64,000 nucleotides of DNA from Streptomyces sp. DI166 (GCF_900091315.1 NZ_FLSP01000041.1:1-64000); one strand, 5' to 3'; counted from the stretch's first letter, positions 50,555 to 59,944 are shown. The notes: generated by a model from the sequence alone, not told the origin. A program made the numbers and translations.

Positions 50555-51610
50555 ATGACGATCGAGCGCGTATCGGTCATCGGCGGGACGCAGCCTGTGG
50601 AGGCGAAGGAAGTCGGTCTGCCCGATCTGGGGCTGCGTGAGCGGGCGGATCTACAGAAGTGGATCATCAACGACCCGTCTCTCGTCGAGCCCGGACTCCT
50701 CATCCTGACCGAGGAGTACGACAAGTGGGCCACATCGGCCGGGGATCGGCTCCGTGACCGACTGGACCTGCTGGCCCTGGACACCGAGGGCCATCTCGTG
50801 GTGATCGAACTCAAGCGTGACGGGGCGCCTGACGACGCACACCTGCAAGCGATCACCTACGCGGCCATGGTCTCCCGGTTCACCGAGGACGACCTGGCCC
50901 GCATCCACTGCGAGTTCCTGAGGCGTTCGGGCCGGGAGTGCGACGCGCAGGAGGCGTTGCGCGCCCTCCGTGAGCACTGCGGCGACGATCTGGACGTCGC
51001 CCTGCTCAAACAGCCGCGGCTGGTGCTGGTCGCCCGTTCGTTCCCGCGACAGGTGACCTCGACGACCGTTTGGCTCAGCGAGATGGGTCTGGACATCAAG
51101 CTGGTCCAGTTCCGGCTCTGGGACACGGGGGCGGGCCATGTGATGACCACGTCGGTGCTCTATCCCGTGCCGGGCATGGAAGAGTTCACCGTGGTCCCGG
51201 CACGCACCGAGAAAGCCGAGACCACCCAGCGGGCGGCGAACAGCGTCCGCAACCGCAAGGCGGTGCTGCGCATCCTCGACAACGGCGCTGTGAAGCCCGG
51301 CCAGACGCTTCGGTTCCGTTCCTTCCCGGAATCGCTGGCGTGGAACAACGACGACATGGATCAGTGGGTGGCCGAGGACCCCGCACGAGGACGTGCGACC
51401 TGGACCGGCCACCGTCTGCGGCCCCTGCGGTGGGAGTACGACGACGCGGACTACGCCCCGACATCGCTGGTCAAGACGATGGTGGAGCAGCTGACCGGCA
51501 GCAGGCCCAACACCGTCTACGGCACCCGGTACTGGGTGGACACAGCCGGCCGGGATCTGGCGGAACTGGCCGAGTTGCCGGCCGGGACCGAGTCCGCCGT
51601 GGCGGGGTGA
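50555..51610 (+). CDS. NucS/PD-(D/E)xK-like endonuclease-fold protein
   Basis: ATG 50555; 351 residues. The N-terminal third resembles the DUF91/NucS nuclease core: LRDRLDLLALDTEGHLVVIELKRDG (Asp, then E-x-K) and HLQAITYAAMVSRF. The rest is a larger domain without a known motif (MGLDIKLVQFRLWDTG; GSRPNTVYGTRYWVD). A role in DNA repair or defence is likely by fold. Its stop (51608-51610) directly abuts the tdk stop of the other strand with zero spacing. Confidence 0.78.
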   Translation: MTIERVSVIGGTQPVEAKEVGLPDLGLRERADLQKWIINDPSLVEPGLLILTEEYDKWATSAGDRLRDRLDLLALDTEGHLVVIELKRDGAPDDAHLQAITYAAMVSRFTEDDLARIHCEFLRRSGRECDAQEALRALREHCGDDLDVALLKQPRLVLVARSFPRQVTSTTVWLSEMGLDIKLVQFRLWDTGAGHVMTTSVLYPVPGMEEFTVVPARTEKAETTQRAANSVRNRKAVLRILDNGAVKPGQTLRFRSFPESLAWNNDDMDQWVAEDPARGRATWTGHRLRPLRWEYDDADYAPTSLVKTMVEQLTGSRPNTVYGTRYWVDTAGRDLAELAELPAGTESAVAG

Positions 51611-52258
51611 TCAGCCCGAAGTCACCGGCAGTACATCCGGTGACAGAGCCGCCGCCCTCGCCGTGGCCGCGGTCATGCGGCGGCGGTGGTGGCGGCGGCA
51701 CAGGACCTCGTAGCCGATGTCCTCGGGCTGGTTGACGTCGCCGACGACGACCTGGGCGCCCTCGACGACCATTTCGCCGCCTATCGTGCGGGCGTTGTGC
51801 GTGGCCCGGGCTCCGCACCAGCACAGGGCCTCCACCTGGAGGACCTCGACGCGGTCGGCGAGTTCGACCAGGCGCTGGGAACCGGGGAAGAGCTTGGTGC
51901 GGAAGTCCGTGGTGATGCCGAAGGCGTAGACGTCCAGGCCCAGGTCGTCGACCACGCGGGCGAGTTGGTCGATCTGTTCGGGGGCGAGAAACTGGGCCTC
52001 GTCGGCGATCACGTAGTCCGCGCGGCCGCCCTGGGACAGGTGGTCGACGAGGTACCCGTAGAGGTCCTGGCCGTCCTCGACCTCGACCGCGTCCGTGACG
52101 AGGCCGAGGCGGGAGGACAGCTTGCCCTCGCCCGCCCGGTCGTCACGGGTGAAGATCATGCCGGCCAGGCCGCGTGCCGAGCGGTTGTGCTCGATCTGGA
52201 GAGCCAGCGTCGACTTCCCGCAGTCCATCGTTCCGGAGAAGAACACCAGCTCGGGCAT
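51611..52258 (-). CDS. tdk: Thymidine kinase (type II)
   Basis: ATG 52258; 215 residues. P-loop FFSGTMDCGKST, Walker B VIADEAQFL, lasso and zinc site (ALCWCGARATHNAR; EVLCRRHH). Phosphorylates thymidine in the salvage pathway. Followed upstream by a phosphodiesterase-like gene, 44 bases away, in the same direction. Confidence 0.96.
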   Translation of the reverse strand: MPELVFFSGTMDCGKSTLALQIEHNRSARGLAGMIFTRDDRAGEGKLSSRLGLVTDAVEVEDGQDLYGYLVDHLSQGGRADYVIADEAQFLAPEQIDQLARVVDDLGLDVYAFGITTDFRTKLFPGSQRLVELADRVEVLQVEALCWCGARATHNARTIGGEMVVEGAQVVVGDVNQPEDIGYEVLCRRHHRRRMTAATARAAALSPDVLPVTSG

Positions 52259-52302
52259 GGCAGGTCGGTCACCTTTCGGTGGTGGGAAGGGCGGGGCGGG
52301 CG

Positions 52303-53493
52303 TCAGGAGCGTACTTCCAGCAGGGGTACCAGTTGTTCCGCCGGGGTCATCGAACCGTGGTTGCCGACCATCACCGACTCCTTGGGCTCCCGTTCGGAGG
52401 CGATGATCAGCACGTCGTCACGGGCCGCCGCGACCACATCGCCGATCCGGCCGTACACCCGTTCGTCGATGTGCGGGCCGAACCAGCCCGCCGCGATCGC
52501 CTCGTCCCGCGAGGCCACCCAGAACTGCTCGCCGAGCACCTCGCGCCAGCAGGTCAGGACGTCGTTCCCGGCGCCCGGGACGGCGTAGACATGGCGGGCG
52601 CGGCCCTCGCCGCCCAGCAGGGCGACCCCGGCGCGCAGCTCCCAGTCCTCGTCGAAGTCGATGCGGTGCTGCTCGTCGAAGGGCACGTCGACCATGCCGT
52701 GGTCGGCGGTGACGTACAGCGCGCTGCGCGGCGGAAGCTGCTCGGCCAGACGCTGGACCAGCCGGTCGACGTACATGAGCTGGCCGCGCCAGTTGTCCGA
52801 GTCGACGCCGAAGCGGTGGCCCGCGCCGTCCACCTCGGCGTAGTACGTGTAGACCAAGGACCGGTCACCGGCGGCCAGTTGCGCGGCCGCCAGGTCCATC
52901 CGCTCCTCGCCGCCGAGCCGCCCGTGGAAGGTGCCACCGCTGAGCGCCACCTTGGTCAGCGGGGTGTTCTGGAAGGCCGGCGAGGACACCTGCGCGGCGT
53001 GCACACCGGCGTCGTGGGCGAGCTGGAAGACCGTGGGGTACGGCTGCCAGGCGCCCGGCGCTGTCCACGGCTGCCAGCGCAACTGGTTCATCAGCTCGTC
53101 GGTGTCGGGGTTGCGCACGGTGTAGCCGGGCAGCCCGTGCGCGCCGGGCGGCAGCCCGGTGCCGACGGAGGCGAGGGAGGTCGCGGTGGTCGCCGGGTAG
53201 GCGGTGGTCAGCGGCCGTCCGGTGCCGCCGCGGGAGCTGGCCAGCAGGGAGGTCATGAAGGGCGCTTCCTCGGGGTGCGCCTTCAGCTGCTCCCAGCCGA
53301 GCCCGTCGATCAGGAACACGCAGTTCCGGTCGGCCGGGGTCAGCTCCTCGATCGCGGCGGCCGTGCCGGGCACGCCCATACCGGCGGCCAGCGTCGGCAG
53401 CAGGTCGGCGAGCGAGCCGGAGCCGTACTCGGGCAGCGGGGCGGAGTCGAGGGGAAGAGGGTGCGGTTCGTGCTCCCAGGCGGGCTGGGCCAT
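52303..53493 (-). CDS. Alkaline-phosphatase-superfamily phosphodiesterase
   Basis: ATG 53493; 396 residues. Nucleotide pyrophosphatase/phosphodiesterase-like core: CVFLIDGLGWEQL with metal Asp, TTAYPATTATSLASVGTG with the catalytic Thr, YYAEVDGAGHRFG and VTADHGMVDVP with further metal ligands. Cytosolic (no signal peptide). Substrate unknown. Overlaps the DUF5998 gene by one base. Confidence 0.9.
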   Translation of the reverse strand: MAQPAWEHEPHPLPLDSAPLPEYGSGSLADLLPTLAAGMGVPGTAAAIEELTPADRNCVFLIDGLGWEQLKAHPEEAPFMTSLLASSRGGTGRPLTTAYPATTATSLASVGTGLPPGAHGLPGYTVRNPDTDELMNQLRWQPWTAPGAWQPYPTVFQLAHDAGVHAAQVSSPAFQNTPLTKVALSGGTFHGRLGGEERMDLAAAQLAAGDRSLVYTYYAEVDGAGHRFGVDSDNWRGQLMYVDRLVQRLAEQLPPRSALYVTADHGMVDVPFDEQHRIDFDEDWELRAGVALLGGEGRARHVYAVPGAGNDVLTCWREVLGEQFWVASRDEAIAAGWFGPHIDERVYGRIGDVVAAARDDVLIIASEREPKESVMVGNHGSMTPAEQLVPLLEVRS

Positions 53494-54080
53494 CAGCGGG
53501 TGACGTCCGCGGTCGCCTCGGAGAGCGCCTGCGCGAAGGCGAGCGCCTGGCGCACGGTCTCCGGGCCGTCCCCGGCCTCGCTGACCCGCAGGCTGAGGTC
53601 GTCGGCCGTGGAGTTGCCCGTGTAGCCGTGGTCCGCCTCGCAGTTCGGGTCACCGCAGGCGGCGGGCTCCAGGTCGATCCGGGAGACCGCTCCCCAGCCG
53701 ATGGTCAGCACGACCTCGCGGGGCAGGGTGCCCGGCTTGTACGCCTCCGGGTTGGCGACCACCCTGCTGAGCACGACGGAGGAGATCCGGTCGATCCTGA
53801 CCGACTCGGTGGACGTCGTGGCGTACGGGGTGGGCGAGGTGTTGTCCGCGGCCTGCTCGTCGGTGTGGCTGACGATGAACCGGTTGTCGGTGAGCACCAG
53901 CACGGTGACGTGCCGGCGCACCTCGTTCTGGTCGAAGGTGGTCTCCTGGTGGACCAGGTACGACCGGATGGGCTCGCCGCCCACGGCGGCCTCCACCGCC
54001 TCGGCCACGAGGGCCGGGTAGTAGCCGCTGCGCTCGATCGCCGCTCGCAGCCCCTGGGTCGTCGTACTGGTCTTGGCCAT
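53493..54080 (-). CDS. DUF5998 protein
   Basis: ATG 54080 (MAKTSTTTQG); 195 residues. Mixed alpha/beta: LRAAIERSGYYPALVAEAVE, VTVLVLTDNRFIVSHTDEQ, GWGAVSRIDLEPAACGDPNC and a terminal helix. Matches an actinobacterial family now called DUF5998; a PH-like or actin-nucleation-like barrel is possible. Function unknown; forms a tight operon with the phosphodiesterase and probably tdk. Confidence 0.85.
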   Translation of the reverse strand: MAKTSTTTQGLRAAIERSGYYPALVAEAVEAAVGGEPIRSYLVHQETTFDQNEVRRHVTVLVLTDNRFIVSHTDEQAADNTSPTPYATTSTESVRIDRISSVVLSRVVANPEAYKPGTLPREVVLTIGWGAVSRIDLEPAACGDPNCEADHGYTGNSTADDLSLRVSEAGDGPETVRQALAFAQALSEATADVTR

Positions 54081-54129
54081 GGCCCCCATCCTACGGGGGC
54101 CCACTGACTGCGAGGGACCGCTCGTGCGG

Positions 54130-57100
54130 TCAGTACGCGGGGAGCGTACGCGGGCCCAGGTCGTCGCGGGCGGGCGGCGGCGCCAGCCGTACGGTGGCGC
54201 CGAGCACGGTCAGTCCGCGCGGGGCGACGACCACCGGTTCCAGGGTCACCGCGACGACCTCGGGGTGATCGTGGACCAGTCGGGACACCCGCAGCAGCAG
54301 CTCCTCCAGGGCGGGGGTGTCGGCGGGCGTGGAACCCCGCCAGCCGAACAGCAGCGGCGCGGTCCGGATCGACCGGACCAGAGTGCCGGCCTCGCGGTCG
54401 GTGACCGGGATCAGGCGGTGGGCCATGTCCCCGAGCAGCTGCGAGGCGGCCCCGGCGAGCCCGAACGACAGTACGGCACCGGCCGCCGGGTCGATCACCG
54501 CCCGTACGACCGTGTCGACCCCGCGCGGGGCCATCGCCTGCACGACCGGCCGCAGCTCCTCGGGCGTGCCGAACAGCTCGGTCAACTCGGCGTAGGCCCG
54601 CCGCAGTTGTTCCTCGTCGGCGAGGTCGAGCCGTACGCCGCCCAGGTCGGCGCGGTGGCGCAGGTGCGGGGCGGTGGCCTTGAGGGCGACGGGGTACCCC
54701 ACCGCGCGGGCGGCCTCGACGGCGTCGTCCGGGGTGGGGGCGGCGAGGGCCCGGCGCACATGAATGCCGTACTTCCCGAGCAGCTCGCAGGTCTCCTCGG
54801 AACCGAGGGTGAGGCCCTGCCCGCGCGTCAGCAGCCCGTCGATGAGCGCGGCGGCCCCGCGCTCATCGATGTCGTCGTACTCCGGCACCCGCCCCGGCTC
54901 AGCCGCCTCCCGCCGCCACTGCGCATACTTCACAGCCTCAGCCAACGCCCGCACGGCCCGCTCGGCGGCGGGGTAGGCAGGGATAAGCCGAGGCACGGAC
55001 GCAACCTCCGACCGCACGGCGTCACCAGGCCCCGCCTCCGCCGAGCCACTCACGCCGCGAGCCACCGACTCGGCCGAGCCACTCAAGCCGCGGCCTACCG
55101 ACCCCGCCGAGCCGCTCAGTCCGCCGCCTCCCGACCCCGCCGACTCCCCCGAGCCGCGGGCTCCCGACCCCGCTGAGCCACTCAAGCCGCCGCCTGCCGA
55201 CCCCGCCGACTCCCCCAAGCCGCTCAAGCCGCGGCCCGCCGAGTCACCCAAGCCGCAGGCTCCCGACCCCGCCGAGCCACTCAGGCCGCGAACTCCCGAC
55301 CCCGCCGAGTCACCCAAGCCGCGGGCATTCGTGCCGCCAAGGGCGGCACGGGTGGGCGCGGGCGGCACCCCGTCAGCGCCGGGCCGCGCGACCTCCCCGG
55401 CCTCAGCGCCGACGCCGGTACCCGCGTCGGCAGCAGCACCGGCACCCGCCTCAGCGGCACCCGTACCGACGACCCCCGCTCCCGGCCCCGTACTGGCCGC
55501 CGCCGACAGCGCCTCCGCCAGCCCGCCCAGCTCCACGTGCACCACCAGCACCGGCTTCCCCGGCGCCTCCTCCGCCGCCGACCGCAACGCCTCCGCCAGC
55601 ACTGCGTCCCCCGCCGCGGACGGCACCCCGAGCGCCGGGATCGCGGTCACCACCACGGCATCGCACGTGTCGTCGGCCAGCGCCCGCGACAGCGCCTTGC
55701 GGAAGTCCTCCGGCGACGCCTCCGTCGTCAGGTCCAGCGGCGCCAGTGGACGCAGCCCCTCCGCCAGGCACGCGTCGTACGTCAGCAGCCCCAGCGACTC
55801 GGAGTTGCCGAGGATCGCCACGCGCGGCCCCTTCGGCAGCGGCTGGCGCGCGAGGAGCAGCCCCGCGTCGACGAGCTCGGTGATGGTGTCGACCCGGATC
55901 ACCCCGGCCTGCCGCAGCAGCGCCGACACGGTCTCGTGCGGCAGCCGCGTCGCCCGCACCGCGTGCCCCTGCGGGGCGGCCCCGCCGTGCCGCGCGCCCT
56001 GCACCACGACCAGCGGTTTCACCGCGGCCGTCCGCCGGGCGAGCCGGGTGAACTTCCGCGGGTTGCCGATGGACTCCAGGTACATGAGGGCGACATCGGT
56101 GTCGGGATCGTCGTACCAGTACTGCAGGACATCGTTGCCGGACACGTCGGCCCGGTTGCCGCTGGAGACGAAGGTGGACACGCCGGTCACCCCGGTGACC
56201 CCGCCGCCGCGCCGGTGCAGCCGGGACAGCAGCGCGATCCCGATGGCGCCGGACTGCGCGAACAGCCCTATGCGGCCGGGCCTCGGCATCTCGGGCGCGA
56301 GGGAGGCGTTCAGGCGCACCCGGTCGGAGGTGTTGATGACACCGAAGGCGTTGGGGCCGATGATCCGCATGCCGTACGCACGCGCGTGCCGGACGAGTTC
56401 GCGCTGGCGCTCCAGCCCCTCGGGGCCGCTCTCGGCGTACCCGGCGGAGACGACGACCAGCCCCTGGACTCCGTGCTCGCCGCACTCGGTGACGACCTCG
56501 GGCACCTCCTCGGCCGGTACGGCGACCACGGCGAGGTCGACATGGCCGTCGATGTCGCGGACCGAGCGGAAGGCGGGGACACCCGCGAGTTCCTTGAAGT
56601 CCTCGGGGAAGGCGCGGTTCACGGCGTACAGCGGCCCCCGGTAGCCGCCCCCGCGGATGTTGTCCAGGACGCCGCGGCCGACCCCGCCCGGGGTCCGTCC
56701 GGCGCCGATGACGGCCACCGAGCCCGGTACCAGCAGCCGTTGCACGGACCGCCCCTCGGCGCGCTGTTCGCGCGCGTACTGCACGGCGAGCGAGCGGTCG
56801 GTGGGCTCCAGGTCGAACTCCAGGCGGACCACGCCGTCCTCGAAGCTGCGCTTCTGGGTGTACCCGGCGTCCGTGAACACCTTGATCATCTTGGTGTTGG
56901 CGGGCAGCACCTCGGCGGCGAAACGGCGGATGCCCCGCTCCCGGGCGACGGCGGCGATGTGTTCGAGCAGCGCGGAGGCGACACCGCGGCCCTGGTGCGC
57001 GTCCTGGACGAGGAAGGCGACCTCGGCCTCGTCCGCGGGCGCGGAGGCGGGCATTCCATCGGCACCAATGCGGTCATAGCGTACGGTGGCGATGAACTCG

Positions 57101-57360
57101 CCGCCCACGGTGGCCGCGAGTCCCACCCTGTCCACAAAGTCGTGGTGCGTGAAGCGGTGGACGTCCTTGGCGGACAGGCGCGGGTAGGGCGCGAAGAAGC
57201 GGTAGTACTTCGACTCGTCCGAGACCTGCTCGTAGAAGCTGACCAGGCGCTCGGCGTCATCAACGGTGATGGGGCGGATGCGCGCGGTGCCGCCGTCGCG
57301 CAGCACCACGTCGGCTTCCCAGTGGGCGGGGTACTCGTGCCGGTCCGACTGGCTCTGCAT
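54130..57360 (-). CDS. Type II protein acetyltransferase (GNAT + acyl-CoA synthetase-like)
   Basis: ATG 57360; 1076 residues. N-terminal GNAT (about 14-165; VQDAHQGRGVASALLEHI is the acetyl-CoA loop), CoA-binding and succinyl-CoA-ligase-like domains (VAVIGAGRTPGGVGRGVL; IGLFAQSGAIGIALLSRL) and a C-terminal ATP-grasp (about 855-1076; VGYPVALKATAPHLRHRADLG). The order GNAT-first is that of SlPatA in S. lividans, which acetylates acyl-CoA synthetases. The synthetase active-site His motif (SHTG type) is not evident, as expected for Pat. A long repetitive linker (about 677-772) interrupts the usual length. Confidence 0.9.
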   Translation of the reverse strand: MQSQSDRHEYPAHWEADVVLRDGGTARIRPITVDDAERLVSFYEQVSDESKYYRFFAPYPRLSAKDVHRFTHHDFVDRVGLAATVGGEFIATVRYDRIGADGMPASAPADEAEVAFLVQDAHQGRGVASALLEHIAAVARERGIRRFAAEVLPANTKMIKVFTDAGYTQKRSFEDGVVRLEFDLEPTDRSLAVQYAREQRAEGRSVQRLLVPGSVAVIGAGRTPGGVGRGVLDNIRGGGYRGPLYAVNRAFPEDFKELAGVPAFRSVRDIDGHVDLAVVAVPAEEVPEVVTECGEHGVQGLVVVSAGYAESGPEGLERQRELVRHARAYGMRIIGPNAFGVINTSDRVRLNASLAPEMPRPGRIGLFAQSGAIGIALLSRLHRRGGGVTGVTGVSTFVSSGNRADVSGNDVLQYWYDDPDTDVALMYLESIGNPRKFTRLARRTAAVKPLVVVQGARHGGAAPQGHAVRATRLPHETVSALLRQAGVIRVDTITELVDAGLLLARQPLPKGPRVAILGNSESLGLLTYDACLAEGLRPLAPLDLTTEASPEDFRKALSRALADDTCDAVVVTAIPALGVPSAAGDAVLAEALRSAAEEAPGKPVLVVHVELGGLAEALSAAASTGPGAGVVGTGAAEAGAGAAADAGTGVGAEAGEVARPGADGVPPAPTRAALGGTNARGLGDSAGSGVRGLSGSAGSGACGLGDSAGRGLSGLGESAGSAGGGLSGSAGSGARGSGESAGSGGGGLSGSAGSVGRGLSGSAESVARGVSGSAEAGPGDAVRSEVASVPRLIPAYPAAERAVRALAEAVKYAQWRREAAEPGRVPEYDDIDERGAAALIDGLLTRGQGLTLGSEETCELLGKYGIHVRRALAAPTPDDAVEAARAVGYPVALKATAPHLRHRADLGGVRLDLADEEQLRRAYAELTELFGTPEELRPVVQAMAPRGVDTVVRAVIDPAAGAVLSFGLAGAASQLLGDMAHRLIPVTDREAGTLVRSIRTAPLLFGWRGSTPADTPALEELLLRVSRLVHDHPEVVAVTLEPVVVAPRGLTVLGATVRLAPPPARDDLGPRTLPAY
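55045..55330 (-). repeat. Tandem repeats coding Gly/Ser/Ala linker
   Basis: About nine degenerate units of 11-12 codons on the minus strand, of type GLSGSAGSGARGLGESAG. They lie within the acetyltransferase gene between the CoA-ligase part and the ATP-grasp domain. No frame damage. Confidence 0.85.
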
Positions 57361-57541
57361 GGGCCCCAGAGTACGGCTCGCGTCCGACAACGGCGCGGGG
57401 CAGTCTGTGAAGGACGGGTGTCGGGCCGAGGCCGCGGTCCGAACGCCACCCGGAACAGGCCACCGAAGGTCTGTTCCGGACACGCTTCACGTTGTGGAAC
57501 ACTGGTCTAGACAACCCTGAGAACCTGAAGGGCAGCATCAC

Positions 57542-57823
57542 ATGGCTGAGCGCCGCGTCAACGTCGGCTGGGCCGAGGGCCTCCATGCCCGCCCCGCCTC
57601 CATCTTCGTCCGAGCCGCCACGGCCGCAGGCGTCCCGGTGACGATCGCCAAGGCTGACGGCAACCCCGTCAACGCGGCCTCCATGCTGGCTGTCCTGGGC
57701 CTGGGCGCCCAGGGCGGCGAGGAGATCGTGCTCGCCTCCGACGCCGAGGGCGCGGACGCCGCCCTGGACCGGCTGGCGAAGCTGGTCGCCGAGGGTCTTG
57801 AGGAACTCCCCGAGACCGTCTGA
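57542..57823 (+). CDS. ptsH: Phosphocarrier protein HPr
   Basis: ATG 57542 behind GAAGGG; 93 residues. Phospho-His in EGLHARPAS (His15), regulatory Ser position NAASMLAVLGLGAQGGEEI. Carries phosphate from enzyme I to EII sugar permeases. Streptomyces HPr also affects carbon regulation; no HprK is known there, so the Ser site may be unused. Single-gene unit with a terminator. Confidence 0.96.
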   Translation: MAERRVNVGWAEGLHARPASIFVRAATAAGVPVTIAKADGNPVNAASMLAVLGLGAQGGEEIVLASDAEGADAALDRLAKLVAEGLEELPETV

Positions 57824-57856
57824 GAAATTGAGGGTCGCGGCACTCGCCGCTGCCGA

Positions 57857-57897
57857 CGAGGGGCTCGTCCGAATTGCCGGGCGGGCCCCTCGCCTTT
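57857..57897 (+). terminator. Terminator after ptsH
   Basis: CGAGGGGC (57857-57864) pairs with GCCCCTCG (57885-57892), a long loop with further internal pairs, then CCTTTTCC. Confidence 0.7.
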
Positions 57898-57982
57898 TCC
57901 GTCCGGTCCGGTGTATTTTCTGTTTTCGGGCAGCAGAAATAATCCCCCGCGAATTACTTCCTCTTTGTATACGGCGCGCATG

Positions 57983-58669
57983 TTAAAGACGCTGACCCGA
58001 CATGTTTACGGGATGTTGCGAATTCCTCACACGCTCCGGCCCGGCGGTGAAGCGAAGCCGGTGCGTATGGCTCGCGCGCTCGGTGTGGGCGGCCGTGATC
58101 GCCCGCGCCCGCTCGCTGTCGCCACGGGCCACCGCGTCGACGATCGCGCCGTGCTCCGCCCACATGTCCACGGGGCTGGTCGGCGCGTCCACCGCGTACA
58201 TCCAGGCGATCTTGTGCCGTAGCTGGGTCAGCATCGAGGTCAGGGCGGGGCTGCCGGACGCCTGGGCGAGCGTCTCGTGGAACCAGCCGCCCAAGGAGCG
58301 CAGGTCATCGCTGTTGCCCCGCCTGGCCCGCTCCTGGCCGAGCCGCACCAGGCCGCGCAGCACCTTCAGATGCGCCTCGGTGCGGCGCTGGGCGGCGCGC
58401 GCGGCGCCCAGCGGCTCCAGCAGGCCGCGCATCTCCAGCAGGTCGGACGCCTCCTGCTCGGTGGGTTCGGCGACGCACGCGCCCGCGTGCCGCCGGGTCA
58501 CCACGAAGCCCTCGGCCTCCAGCGTGCGCAGGGCCTCCCGGACCGGGACCCGGCTGACGCCGTAGCGGCGGGCGAGCAGTTCCTCGGTGAGCCGGCTGCC
58601 GCGTTCGTAGACACCGGCGACGATATCGTCCCGGATCGCCGTGCATACCGAGTGCGCCGGAACACGCAT
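57983..58669 (-). CDS. GntR-family regulator (FadR-type)
   Basis: ATG 58669 behind GGAGG; 228 residues. Winged helix near the N-terminus (VYERGSRLTEELLARRYGVS and RVPVREALRTLEAEGFVVTR), then an all-helical FCD ligand domain (DLLEMRGLLEPLGAARA; WFHETLAQASGSP; HGAIVDAVARGDSERA). FCD metal His residues are present. Ligand unknown. Converges on ptsH. Confidence 0.92.
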   Translation of the reverse strand: MRVPAHSVCTAIRDDIVAGVYERGSRLTEELLARRYGVSRVPVREALRTLEAEGFVVTRRHAGACVAEPTEQEASDLLEMRGLLEPLGAARAAQRRTEAHLKVLRGLVRLGQERARRGNSDDLRSLGGWFHETLAQASGSPALTSMLTQLRHKIAWMYAVDAPTSPVDMWAEHGAIVDAVARGDSERARAITAAHTERASHTHRLRFTAGPERVRNSQHPVNMSGQRL

Positions 58670-58797
58670 GACCGACCTCCGCTTTAATCCCCGTGAAACG
58701 TCGACGACTGACGTGTGTTCAGTGACTCTATGACAATGGACGGGAATTTCCGATGGCAGGCCGGATTCCATGCATATTTTTTGGACAACGGGGGCCG

Positions 58798-58834
58798 GAA
58801 AAAGCCGAAAACCCCGGCTTCGTCAGCCGGGGTT
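58798..58834 (-). terminator. Terminator after the M23 hydrolase gene
   Basis: Ten-bp stem (58810-58819 with 58825-58834), loop TCGTC. On the minus strand it is followed by TTTTCGGCTTTTT. Confidence 0.85.
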
Positions 58835-58856
58835 CAGCGAGTTGGGGCGGGTGCCG

Positions 58857-59627
58857 TCAGATGTTCACACCGTGCGAGCGGAGGTAGGCGACCGGGTCGA
58901 TGTCCGAGCCGTAGTCCTCACCCGTGCGCGCCTCGAAGTGCAGGTGCGCGCCGGTGACGTTGCCGGTGGCACCGGACAGGCCGATCTGCTGCCCCGGGGT
59001 GACGCTCTGGCCCACCGAGACACTGATGGACGACAGGTGCCCGTACTGGGTGTACGTGCCGTCGTGCATCTTGATGACGACCTGGTTGCCGTACGCCCCG
59101 CCCCAGCCGGCCTCGACGACGGTGCCGACACCGACCGAGCGCACCGAGGTGCCGCTGGAGGCGTGGAAGTCGATACCGGTGTGGCTGCCGGAGGACCAGA
59201 CGGCGCCGCCGGCCTGGTAGCTCGTGGAGACGTAGGAACCGGCGATCGGCGAGACGAAGGTGTTCAGGCGCTTGCGCTCGGCCTCGCGGGCGGCGCGCTC
59301 CTTGGCCTCCCGGGCCTCCTTGGCGGCCTCGGCGGCCTGCTTGCGGGCGGCCTCCTCGGCCTGGCGCTTGATCTCCGCCAGCTCGGCCGCCTCCTGCTGC
59401 GCCGCGGCCTGGGCGTCGATCTGCTCGGCGACCGTGTCGCCCATGGTGAGGACGGGGGTGATGCCGGTCTGCTCGACAGGGGCCTCGGGGGCGGCGGCGA
59501 ACGCCGGTCCGGCCACGGTGCCGATGACGCCGGTGGTGGTGAGCGCCGCGACGCCCGCCGCGCGGGCGGTGCTGCGCTGCATCCTGCTGGGACGACGGTG
59601 CTTCCCGGTGGCGCGGGTCAACGCCAT
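58857..59627 (-). CDS. Secreted M23 (LytM) endopeptidase
   Basis: ATG 59627; 256 residues. Signal peptide (about 1-45, VAALTTTGVIGTVAGPAFAA), a coiled-coil of Ala/Glu/Lys-rich repeats (about 75-120), then the lysostaphin-type domain: SHTGIDFHA with H-x-x-x-D zinc ligands, YGNQVVIKMHDG, YGHLSS and AHLHFEARTG. Cuts peptidoglycan cross-links or activates other hydrolases. Its expression is probably set by the c-di-AMP riboswitch in its leader. Confidence 0.93.
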   Translation of the reverse strand: MALTRATGKHRRPSRMQRSTARAAGVAALTTTGVIGTVAGPAFAAAPEAPVEQTGITPVLTMGDTVAEQIDAQAAAQQEAAELAEIKRQAEEAARKQAAEAAKEAREAKERAAREAERKRLNTFVSPIAGSYVSTSYQAGGAVWSSGSHTGIDFHASSGTSVRSVGVGTVVEAGWGGAYGNQVVIKMHDGTYTQYGHLSSISVSVGQSVTPGQQIGLSGATGNVTGAHLHFEARTGEDYGSDIDPVAYLRSHGVNI

Positions 59628-59653
59628 GAAGTGGCTTGTCCTTTCCTTCCTTC

Positions 59654-59810
59654 TCGCCTACCGGGTTAGCTGACGGGTTCGGAGCAGGAAGGTCTCCTAC
59701 GGACCCCCTCGCCTACGCGCGGGCGTCCGATTCACCCCAGGGACTGCGATGGGTCCCCGGCTCCCCAGGCTCGCGCCTTCGGGGACTCGGCGATGACTGT
59801 CCGGTGCCGC
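59654..59810 (-). ncRNA. ydaO-type c-di-AMP riboswitch
   Basis: The minus-strand leader of the M23 gene shows typical ydaO features: CGCCGAGTCCCCGAA, CCTGGGGAGCCGGGGACCCA, CCTGGGGTGAATCGGACG, GGGTCCGTAGGAGACC, and near the 3' end CCGAACCCGTCAGCTAACC followed by GGTAGGCGAGAAGG. Actinobacterial wall hydrolase genes such as rpfA use this OFF switch. It ends about 27 bases before the start codon. Boundaries approximate. Confidence 0.9.
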
Positions 59811-59944
59811 GGGTGCGGCGCACTGCCTGACGAACAGCCCGCATGACGCTAAACGGGGCCGCCTTCAATCCTCAAACGGATCAGTGCTTTTGTAGCGCAC
59901 GCCACAGGGCAGACAGGCAACCTCCACATCAATTCGGACATACG

